64,000 nt of DNA from assembly GCA_037127315.1 (NCBI GenBank), contig JBBBDQ010000191.1, forward strand, positions 15,795,001 through 15,859,000, read 5' to 3'. Shown here in pieces: positions 26,560 to 36,785 of this stretch (position 1 is the first letter of the stretch; each line of letters begins with the position of its first letter). The notes below the pieces were generated by a model. The model was not told the DNA's origin. It did not search any database and saw nothing but the letters and a program-made list of their open reading frames with translations. The translations under genes were made by a program, and so were the position numbers. The DNA comes from Ascarosepion bandense (lineage: Eukaryota; Mollusca; Cephalopoda; Sepiida; Sepiidae).

Positions 26560-27133
26560 CAGAGTGTATTTGTAGAAAAGACAAAATGAATAAAAAAGCA
26601 ACAAGTAGAAAAACTGTACTTAGCCAACATGTTTCATTCGCTGAGGGACTTTATGAAGGCCATGTAGGATTTATGCTGTTGCACATGTTTATATATGCAG
26701 AGGCGAGGATGTCATTGCTTTGTCAAAGTTTGTGATTTTGAGAATGTTCATGATGTTGAATGTCAGTCATAGCATGAAGCGGGCACAATGTGTCCTAACT
26801 CAAAGTCTGGGCAAAAGTAAAGTGAGCAACTAATATTCATTTTTAAATTTTTTTTTTTTTTTTTTTTTTTAATATTACTTGCTCAATTTTCTTTTCATTT
26901 TACTTATCAACCAACTGATGAACATTTTCAAATTTATATTATAAACCTTGATCAATCAAAGATATGTGTGTGTATTAGCAATCTCTTTTGTGCAAGTTTC
27001 ACTAAAGCTGCTGTGGTTAAGTTTTTGATATAATTTTTCATGTGATGTCAATTTTCTGAAATGAAAAAGAATTATAAGATCACATAAAAAAAAAATTATA
27101 TAAAAAAACTTGTCTGTCATCTTTAATGAAACT

Positions 27134-27178
<45 letters not shown>

Positions 27179-27539
27179 GTTGATTAAATTTAACCATCAT
27201 ATTTTTTCTTAACTGTGTATAATTTTCCCCATAGCTGGCTGCTGCAGATGCAAAAAATATCCTAAATCAATGCTGTGTTCAGTCTTTTGAGTCATCTTCA
27301 GGAGTGTTGGCAAGTAAATGTGAAGAAATTCATCAGTCCTTTAAGTTGTATATTTTAGAGTGTTGTTAAATCTTCAAATTGAATTAGATAAATCCAAATG
27401 CAAGATGTCTTTATTGGCATGTATAGCAGTCAGGTTTGCAGGAGATCATTTGCAGTTTTAAGAAGATGGTTAAATTTAATACGCATATAATGTTTATACT
27501 TTTTAATAAAACTTAAGAACAATTGCTGTTTAATTAAAC

Positions 27540-27582
<43 letters not shown>

Positions 27583-28526
27583 AATATTATCAGGTATTTA
27601 TGCATCTATATTTAAATTTTAAATATTTTTTAATAACTATAAATGCATTTGTAAAGAGGCTTTTGGTATGTATTTTTTTTTCTTCAAATATTTGCATATT
27701 GCTAAAAAAGAATTTTCAATTTTGATTTATTTTTCTTAGAATTATAGATATATTGAATTATTTCCTATTAAATAATTTTTCATATTCAATGTTTAAAAAA
27801 TAAGAGTAGTTTAGCTATTGAAGAGCTGGAGATGTTTTCTAGCATTAGATAATGTCAGTTGTGAAATGGGTTTTAAAAACATTTACATACTGATAAAGGT
27901 TTGATATCACTAAGATATAAAATGTCTCTGCTAGACAATATGTTGCTTAAGTAGCAATTGTTTTTGTAACCATAATAACTTTTCAACCAAAGGATGAAAA
28001 CTTTTTATTATTCTATTTTGTCTGTGTTTGGTTTTTAGGAAAACCAATGTAGCTCTAATGAATTTATTTTAAGCAACAATTATGAAATAGAAATTTAAAC
28101 AGTTCTATGCATGATATTTAAACTGTTTTTACAGTTTCATTTTACTCTGTGCATGTTTTTTTTAATTTTTTATATTTATTCAAATGAAAACTGTTTTTAA
28201 AAGAAATAATGGGACTTAAAAAGATGCACTCTACTTAAAATAAGGAGAGTTAAGAGACACGAGGAAGGAAAACTTAGCAAATGTATTACTCACAGGAAAT
28301 AAAAGATGAGTAGAGCCAAATAAAATAAAATCAAGCAACATTGTTAATGTTTGGGTGAATGGTATGCAAAGTGGCGATAGTAAAGAGTCAAACATTGCCT
28401 TGAGCTAAAAGGGGGCAGCTCATGTCCCGAAGAGGCATGATATATAAAGGATGATAAAAATTGATGATGCTTGATAATAATGTAAATTTTAGGCATGCAG
28501 ATGATTTTTATAAGGATATCATTTAA

Positions 28527-28567
<41 letters not shown>

Positions 28568-29574
28568 CTTTTTTTTTTTAACTATGTTTAAAAAAAATCT
28601 TTTATAGAAAATTATAATAAAGATAAGGTCCTATTATTTGATGTCAGTATTGGAAACAATGCAAGGTGCTTCAATATGCCATAGAAAAATTAAGTAAAAA
28701 ACTTTTTTGCTTGATTACGTGTGTTGATACCAATATCGTTGGAAATGGCTGCAAAAATTTATTTATATATAAATAGAGCGGTCAAGTGAGCTTGGCTGTT
28801 GTTAAGGTTTGAATCTGGAAAAAAAATTCTAGCATTCTTCAATTGGGCTCATTTTTACTGTGAATGGTGCTAGTGTTACATGTGCTATACAGACTTTAAA
28901 TGTGCATCTAAATTTATGACTAGTTTTTAGTTGTTCTGAGATTAAATCATGACTTAATACTGTTCTAGAAGGCTAGTCCTGTAGAGAACCAAAAGGGAGT
29001 AAGAAGATCATATTATGTCAAAGATTACCTTGAAAATCAGCATTTGTAAACTTGATTTTTATCTTGGCTTGAATATTGCTTACTGTTGTAGTGAAGACTA
29101 TGCCTCTCTTTCTCTCTCTGAGCTGGCTGTGACATTTACTGTATTGGGGTTAGGTATTACTAAGATGGTGATAGAAGGCATTATACTTTTGAAGATTTAA
29201 AAAAATTAATCTTTTTGTTGAAGAAGTAACAAGGATAATGTGAACAAAGCCAGTCATATTTCTGGCCCTGTTGTTTGTGTACTTACAGCCAGTTGAAAGC
29301 TATTCTGAGAAGTCAGATGCTGAACAGATGTAAATGTTCATAGGCAACTGCGGACTTGAATACCTGTTGAGTTCTCTCTCTTCTTTTTTTTTTTTTTATA
29401 GCTGCGAGGAGATGAATTGCAAAGAGGTATCTTGTCACTTATCTGTTGAAATTCAATGAGTTGTTTTAATCAATTAGCAACTTGTTTAGTATTTGTCATA
29501 TTGTCTACCAACAGTAAATCCATCCTGACAAAAATTTATTTTTTTAACACAACAGAAAAGATTTGTCTATTTTA

Positions 29575-29618
<44 letters not shown>

Positions 29619-30144
29619 AAACTATTTGGAAATTGAGCAAGAAATTTAAAAGCAGCCTTAGATATTTTAAAATAGGAATATTTTATATACATAAATAATT
29701 TATTTTTTCATTTCACCCCAAGCAATGAAGCCATCAAGATACAACAGATTACTGAATGTGAGAGAATATGAGAAAAGAAAAACATTAAGGAAAGCGAACA
29801 ATAAAAGAACAGGAATTCAGAAAAAACAAGATAATGATTAACATTGCATTATGTTTTTGAAAATCAAAGTTGGCTGGAAATCAAGAAACTGTTATCATAG
29901 AATTTAGTTACATTTAATCATTTCAACTGTAAAATGATGATATCTTGCAACCAATCTAGTACTGTGCTTAAATTCATAAAGTTTGGTACCATAGAGGAAA
30001 GTTCATCAGAACAATTACCATGAAATAATTTGTCATGATTTTAATTAGAAAATGACTGAAGCCAATATGCCAGACGGGACCAATAACATTGCAGATTCTT
30101 TGCACTTTATCAAGAATTTCTAAATACATAACAGAAGCACAGGA
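24561..30144. other. AT-rich DNA with no recognised gene
   Basis: Simple repeats occur at 26222-26254 (CA), 26519-26558 (TA/CA), 27134-27178 (GT/TA), 27547-27580 (TA), 28532-28563 (TC) and 29578-29615 (TA). A T tract lies at 26848-26870. Slightly GC-richer patches at 25200-25450 and 28370-28440 match nothing I recognise. Confidence 0.5.
28532..28563. repeat. TC microsatellite
   Basis: About 16 TC units, uninterrupted, followed by a T tract. Confidence 0.9.
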
Positions 30145-30855
30145 CATATGGGTGCATATGACTCTACGGAGGTTTATGAATTGGTTGATATACAGTTACT
30201 ATAGACTAAGGTTCATCTTCAACATAAAAAAAACACCGGAGTATATAGAGATGATGGAATAATCCTCCTCTACAAAACATGTCCATGACAAACAGATCAA
30301 CTAAGAAAGGACCTGATAATCTTTTTAAACATCACCACTACTAATGAATAATGGCCAGTGGAAGCCACATACTATAAATTCATACAAGCGTAATATGTCA
30401 ACAATGACTCAATATAACAAGATGATATTAATCAAAAATATGTCCAACTTGCAAAATAAAAGTAACTCTACAAAAAATATATGCAGTTGCCAAAAAAAAA
30501 AAAAAAGACCTGCCTACAAAATGACCAGTGCATGACTGAAAGTATAATTTACAGAGCTAGTTTCCATTCTGATCCTGATTAAATTCTATTTTGGTTCCAC
30601 TGAAAACCAATGGAAATACTGTTACTACAGTAAATATTTCTGGCAATTAAAATACAACAACAAAAACTCAGTTATCACTTGAGATATCATTGCAAAAACC
30701 AAATCTTATAATGGAAAAGGAAATAAATGTAATTTGTCTTTTAGAAAAATTAGTTATCTTAAAACACTTAAAGAATTTTAATTTACTAAACAAAAGTAAA
30801 TTGATGATTTCATGCAAACATAGAAATAAATATCTGTTCAAATACATTGACTTGG
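30145..30855 (+). mobile_element. Decayed Penelope-like element: RT motif and GIY-YIG remnant
   Basis: One frame reads AYDSTEVYELV, then after a stop TGVYRDDGIILL near 30230, matching the AYDGAEVCELVG...GLYRDDGL block of RTs in cnidarian and mollusc retroelements. About 300 bases on, CMTESIIYRASF, then YFGSTENQWK in another frame, match the start of a GIY-YIG endonuclease domain. WQLKYNNKNS, AKTKSYNGKG and LLNKSKLMISCKHRNKY match its C-terminal part (usually ending LLNKR.ELIS.CRH.NK). RT followed by GIY-YIG is the layout of Penelope-like elements. There are several stops and frameshifts, and the RT fingers and the linker region are partly lost. Confidence 0.7.
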
Positions 30856-30922
30856 ATTAATATAGGCTTTTCTATATAGACCTTTTACAATTATTATTAT
30901 TTTTTTCCCTAAGCTAAAAACA

Positions 30923-30954
30923 ATGCATATGTATCCCCTTTGATACATATGCAT
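30923..30954. repeat. Short perfect hairpin
   Basis: Thirteen-base arms (ATGCATATGTATC and its complement) flank the loop CCCTTT. It lies just past the Penelope-like relic. Confidence 0.85.
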
Positions 30955-31258
30955 AAACTATATACAAAATTATTCTTCCTGTTAATTCAACTTTTGAGAT
31001 TGTACTTTTTAATTTCAAGTTTTAATTTAAATTAAAAAAAAAAATATTATCCCAGTCTTATAATATATAACTACCTTAACATTGTAAGTACCAAAAATTA
31101 AAATCTGATGGTCAATTCATAATAGGCACCTGATATTTGCATAGTGCATGAAACTTCAAGTTGTACTATAGATGTAAGATATGTATATTTATTAATACAT
31201 ACTTAATAGCTCTGTTATATTACATTGAACACTGTTTTATTAACACCAGTAAAATAGA

Positions 31259-31301
<43 letters not shown>

Positions 31302-31815
31302 ATATTTATTTATATTAACATATATAATCCTATAGTTCCTCTATACATCATAGTTATTGTTTCAAATTACTGTCTGATATTGATTTTGTGTAGGTGTAAA
31401 AATATGTTTCCCTCTCAGCAGTAGCTTGGATTTTCTTAAGACTTCTTTATTCACCAACTCTTCCGTCTTTTAAGAATTTCTCTTTTCATTTTGTTACTTA
31501 TGTTTGTTTTAACTTTTCTTGGTTTAGTCCTGCCAGTTATTAATCTCAAGAAAATATTTCTTCCTGATTTGAATTAGAATCATAATCTAATAAAATGATA
31601 ATCCAAAATTAAGCTTTCAGTGTATAGTGATCAAAACACATAATATTAGATAACAAAAGCAATATAGGGCAATTTAAACATTAATACAGGCTACTTATTG
31701 GCTATGAGTAGATTACAAAAAATGACTTTTGGTAATAATTGATTTGAAATAAATGCTTTTGGCCTATTGGTAACATTTGTACTATTTTTCTGCATTAGAA
31801 TTGTGTGTGTGTATG

Positions 31816-31862
<47 letters not shown>

Positions 31863-32730
31863 TATTACCCTTCTATTTTTGCTTAATTATAAAGTTAATT
31901 AAAAGGTGCAGGCTTCAAAAACTGTTTGGGATATATGATACTTCTTCCTTCCAAATTTATTAAAATAAGAAAATTAAAGAATTTCTAAGGGCAGAAAATT
32001 GTTTAAATGCTTGTTTGTACAAATTAAGTAAATAATCACTGCCTTAGATTTGATGTAGTAATTTCTGTTACTACTTTCTGTGTGTGTGTGTTTTATATCA
32101 GTAAGCATGATGAACCAGATTGGTCAAACCATATTAGTAAATAATTATTTTTCCCCTACTGCTTTCAGTACACTTTAGGATATAGTTTTAAAAATAGGAA
32201 TATACTTTTATATAAATTTAATTTTTATGACAAAGGTAATTTCTATAAGTGATCAGATTAAAAAGTATCAGGTATATAATGTCCAAATTTAGGGTTAAAA
32301 AAATCTTCATGTTGAATTAGAATTTATTTATTAATATAGGTTCCATCATTATCAGTAGCCTTCTCATGCTTCACAACTGCCATAATACCATTTCTATAAA
32401 TGCCTTTAGTTTGAAGGCAAACAATGTGGTGTGGATCTTTCTACCTTTACAGGTGTTTTCAGAATAAGCCCATTATGATGATTCCATAATTTCCAGAATG
32501 GGTAATAAACAAATAGTGCAAGATATGGAGAATAAGAAAGAAGAGGAATTTTTTTTTTTTCAAGCTAAGGTCTTCATTATTTTTTAGACGTGATCTTGGC
32601 TTCAAGGCTCGATTCATAATCATGATGGAACAATGGAAACTGACCTCCCCCCCTTCAAACCAATGTTTAAGTTAACAGATGTATTGCTCTAATTGTAATA
32701 TTGATTGGTAGCAATGAGGAGGACACCATC
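30955..32730. other. AT-rich DNA with microsatellites
   Basis: TA/TG tracts lie at 31265-31303 and TG/TA/CA tracts at 31802-31861. The interval 32340-32640 is less AT-rich and looks like an old repeat, but I could not assign it. No gene was recognised. Confidence 0.45.
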
Positions 32731-33975
32731 AATGCAATCCGACTAAACATGCCAAAACATGTGACATGGTGGTCAGGGATGTGTTTGTGTAGCTTAAATG
32801 TAGAAAAAGTTCAAACTCGTGGTAAACATATTTGGAAGGAGACACATTAGCACTAAACCTGGAAATTGTTAAAGGAGACCAATTAAATACAGAAAAATAT
32901 TGACATCAGATTAAAAGAGGCATTTATAGAAGAAGTGGCCTATAGTAAGCTGTTAAGACAAACTAGTAGATGGTTATACTATTGAAATTAGAAGAATTGC
33001 AAGGTTAGTAAAATTTGTAAGAGAAGAGTTAGAGAGATTGGTGAAGCTAGTATCTGTAACCTGTTTCTATTTTGGTAACCTTTAACATTTATCTGGCATA
33101 GATACTGTAGGCAGGAGAAATATAGTAACCAGAGCTAAGGGTGCTGACTGTTCATAAGGCAAGGAGGCCTTGAGGTGACAAATTATTAATGATGAGGAAC
33201 CAAAGGGTATGCATGTAGCAGGGAGTGCTTCATGTGTGAAAACCTGCGAAAACTAAAATTTATTTATTACAGGTGTGGTCAGGTGAGCCATATAGGAAAA
33301 TACTGCAACCAGGAAAATGGGAGTTATTACACTAGTAGCTACTCAGTAAGCTAAAGTAAGGTAAAGAAAGAAGTGCCGGTACTTGTCAACACTCACTGTA
33401 CTACTATGTTAGTTATACTGGAATTTGTTGAGAAGTGGAGTGATAGAAGCAGGATAATGACCGTAGACAGAAAGGAAATTATACATAGGGACATCAGTGA
33501 AGTGGACTTTACTGAACATGACATGGCCAGAACAGATGATACTGATTAATGACATGATAGAAAGTATCAATATGGTGATTGAAATGAATGTAATTAATGC
33601 TCGATAGAAGTGAATTCCAATTGACAAAGAAAGTGAATAGTTTGAAGTGGCTCACTGTGTAAGAAGTTTACAACCAAAGAATATAGGTTCCAAGAATATT
33701 GAAAGTAGAAATTTGGTAAAGGACTAGGCTTTCTCTGAAGAATTTGAGAGGGAAAATGAATCATAGAATGGTTTGGGGAATGGGAGCAACTGGAATTGAT
33801 GAATGAGGTAATTTTCATAATTATGAGTTTGTTGAAGGAGATAAGACCTGAGTTTGAAAAATAAGTGGAAAGAGAAAGGTATTCTTGCACCATAGGGAGA
33901 AATAGTCAAAATTAGAATGTTGCCTTTGGTTGCAGTTGTTCATTGAACAAAAAATAGTTAGCTGAGTGTGGCATT
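32731..33975 (+). mobile_element. Decayed gag-protease-RT retroelement fragment
   Basis: Three blocks appear in the right order on the + strand. Near 32920-33060, EIRRIARLVKF and EELERLVKLVSV match gag proteins of a common mollusc LTR-type element. Near 33270-33300, YRCGQVSHIGKYC is a CCHC zinc knuckle that has lost its first Cys. Near 33380-33600, VPVLVNTHCTTMLV and IESINMVIEMNVIN match an aspartic protease, with DTG changed to NTH, ending in a MVIGMDVI-like motif. Near 33890-33940, LPLVAVVH matches the start of the RT. The rest of RT, RNase H and integrase is absent, and several stops break the frame. Confidence 0.55.
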
Positions 33976-34291
33976 TTTAGAGAACGGAATCATCACGTGA
34001 TATGTCAGTATGGCAAAGAGAGTATTTAGGTACAAGTGGATATACCCACTCTTGTTCTAAGTGCTTGCATGTGATGATGAATCAGCTAATGCTCCAACCA
34101 CCCTGTTTCTGTAGAGTACAGACAAAAGTAGGTCATCATAAAACTCAACTAGATAACCTAATTGTGGTAAATTTTTCCAAATGATGTTATCACCTTTCCT
34201 TTCTTGTTTGGTAATTTATTTAATTTAAAGAAGGAACCCCTTAAACATTGTGTTGCTTTTGTAGTAGTTTTACCTTTCTTAAATTTATAGA

Positions 34292-34980
34292 GCACAAGCA
34301 ATATAACCCGGTGTTGCTCGAGTAATGAAAGCTTTAAAACTAATCCATGGTCCTGGAGCTCAGACTCTTTGGACGTTGACACAAAAGACTAAAAAGCAAT
34401 AGTTGTTTCCAGTTAAAGCGAAACTGTACACTGAAAGAAAAATGAATGGATGTAAGTCAAATTTTGATTTCCTGGTATCCATATCAAATGAGTTTTTTCA
34501 TCGTAAACTGAATTTTGAAGGCTAAATAAGTCCTCTGAGTAAATGGTATTATGGCTGAGACTAAGAACTACAATTATACCTATTTAGAGCCAAACCCGAA
34601 GCAAAAACTAAAATAAAAAAGCTGAAAAAATACAGACGTACAGGCAGATAAAAACACACACACACACACACAAACATCTTGCCTTTTCGATTTTCTGCAC
34701 TATTGTAAGAAGTGCAACCTTGAAACTTCTGAATATCGTTTCTTATGTCTTTGTCTATGAGTGTATCAAATTTGAATCGGACCACTCCTTCTATAACTCA
34801 ATTTTTTCGATATTTATCGGGGGTACCTCGACACAAAACCTAGCTAAGAACACTCACAGACGCTTATAGTACAACTGTGTAAATTTTCAAGAAAATTGGT
34901 TCAGCCGCTTCAGAGTCTATAGGTAATGGGCACACACACAAAGTTCCATTTATAAATAGGTTTAGATTAGATTTAGATTA
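34292..34980. repeat. Interspersed repeat with TTGCTCGGG head, copy 3 (longest)
   Basis: It starts AGCACAAGCAATATAACCCGG and has the shared blocks TGGTCCTGGAGCTCAGAC, TTTCTGCACTATTGTAAG and GGTACCTCGACACAAAA, then GAGTCTATAGGTAATGG, a CA tract and TTTAGATTAG. It holds an extra interior piece (about 34490-34660) that copy 1 lacks. Confidence 0.65.
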
Positions 34981-35279
34981 CATATCTTTTATGCTCAAGA
35001 AACATATCCCATATCCATTGTCAGTAGAGAAGCTTAGTCAGTAATGTAATAGAATTGTATATAGACAATGTAACTTACTGAAGACTAGAAACAGTTATTA
35101 ACATGTATTGTTATTCTTTAGTCATTTTAGAATAGGATGCAAATGTTCAATGTCTCACTCTCAGGTTGTACATGCAAGACAAGAACAGTATTTGTCAATG
35201 ACACCGGAACAAGGAATGCAATATTTATCCTCAGAATATTAGCAGAAAGAGCAATACAAATGCAGAAGGATGTGTAATT

Positions 35280-36500
35280 GTATTTTTTAGATTATACAAA
35301 GGTGTTTGAAAGATCAGTTAGAGCTGCTCAGAAACTTTGACACATTTGGGAAGGATGTTCAAGCAATCAGAATCTATACTGGCAGTGAACTGCCTGCATA
35401 CGGACAAGAAATGGGTTCAGCAGATATACAAAAATAGAATGTAAGACAGGAATGTGTTCTTCTCACTGGACTTGTTCAACCTAGGCAATTCTCAGAGAGA
35501 TGCTCTGCTGGGATTTGGTGTTATTGGTGGCCACAATCTTAAAGTAAGATATGCCGTGTTAATAGCAGACATGAAAAGAAAACTTGAAAATCTTCTACAG
35601 AAGGTAGCAAAGGAAAATGAGAAGAAAGGACGAAGCATAATCTGCAAGAAGGCTGCACGGTTGTCAGCAAAAGGATGAGCTCAACATGCAAATTACAAAT
35701 CTGGAATAATTAAACAAGTACAAAAATTTAAATATCTGGGAATACTTCTAACAGAAGACGGAATGTGGAATCAAAGACACATTAGTGTAGCCAAAGAGGC
35801 ATTCCAAAAGCTAAGAAGAGTATTAAAAACTTTATTAGAAACGGAAGAGTACCAGATTTTTGCATGATATTTGTCCTCCTATATAACAGTGAATGTTGGA
35901 CAATCTTCTCAAAGATGAAGTCAAGACTTGAAGCAAAAAAAATGTGGTTCTATAAAAAGATAGTAAGGATATCATGGACAAAATGTGAGTAACAATGTGT
36001 TTTAGAGAAATGGAAACAAAAAGGAAACTTATAAGCATTTGCATCAGATGTGTGTTGTTGTGTAATGGATATCAGTGCGGAATGAAAAATCAGATTCATG
36101 TTCAAATTCCAGTTAAATTTGTATTCATTTACATGCAAATACCTTTGGGAAAGATATAATCCATCTCTTCTCTCACCAGCTATGGGCTGAATAGCAGGAC
36201 AAATTGGGTTCTATAGTCTTGGTTGACAATCAGTTTACCACAGAAAGAAATGGCAACTTACTGCAGTAAAATCTTCTGCCTAGTCAGTCATGACTCGAAT
36301 GAGAGATGATCACCAAAGTGTGTATCACGTATGGCACTTAACTGACTGATATTTAACATCAGGAAGAGACAGTTGAAATTTCTGGGGTACATACTGAAGA
36401 AGGAAGGCTTGGAAAATCTGATACAGGAAAGATTAAGGGAAAGAGAAAAACCTGTGTAACATACTTGATGGGCTTAAGTGGATGATTTTCTGTAATTTTT
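35280..36500 (+). mobile_element. LINE relic split by a SINE
   Basis: Fragments of one RT run in order. FLDYTKVFE near 35290 matches the DYTKAFD box, and NLYWQ follows. RYAVLIADMKRKLENLL near 35550 matches RYADDTVLIAD with the catalytic pair lost. Then come KFKYLGILLTEDG and AKEAFQKLRRVLK near 35730-35830. After the SINE at 36049-36350 the frame resumes at RKRQLKFLGYILKKEG (about 36365-36415), as in the C-terminus of relatives. The layout matches endonuclease-RT LINEs and the minus-strand copy at 24 kb. Many stops make it a pseudogene. Confidence 0.75.
36049..36350 (+). repeat. tRNA-derived SINE nested in a LINE
   Basis: The head TGTGTTGTTGTGTAATGG, body AATACCTTTGGGAAAG and end GCACTTAACTGACTGA match the 10886 family. 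It separates two parts of one LINE, so it arrived later than the LINE. Confidence 0.8.
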
Positions 36501-36654
36501 TTTTATGGGATTAAAATTAGCAGATTAACTTGGTTCCATCAGATGTTATAGACTGGAACTACAGAGAAAAAGAACTTTTTCAAATAACAAGTCATATTAC
36601 TTGAATACTTCTAACATTTGCATCAACTAAAATGGATAGCATATGCGACTGGAA

Positions 36655-36785
36655 GGAAAAAAATGATGAAATCAAGATCTTGATATTCTATAGCACCTTA
36701 AACAAAAGGTTAGAAAGGAAAATCCCATCAATATTAGAAAGAGCAATAACAGTGAAATTGGGGAACCTATTTTCCTGAAAAACAG
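36655..36785 (+). repeat. Hairpin-tailed repeat, left fragment
   Basis: AACAAAAGGTTAGAAAGG and GAAAGAGCAATAACAGTG match the left part of copy A at 2286-2400. The minisatellite and terminal hairpin are missing. Confidence 0.55.

Noticed and set aside
26292..26735. Several overlapping open frames rich in Ile and Tyr on both strands
   Set aside because: They arise from TA and CA microsatellites translated as IYIYIY or HTHT and have no domain content.
27236..27310. Possible exon after CCCATAG with CTGGCTGCTGCAGATGC
   Set aside because: The frame has no similarity to endophilin, no clear donor follows, and no phase-compatible partner was found.
29400..29424. A 25-base micro-exon candidate between TTTTTATAG and GTATCT
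   Set aside because: The signals are good, but a 25-base exon would shift the endophilin frame and its residues (LRGDELQR) match no part of the protein with confidence. T-rich tracts ending in AG are common here.
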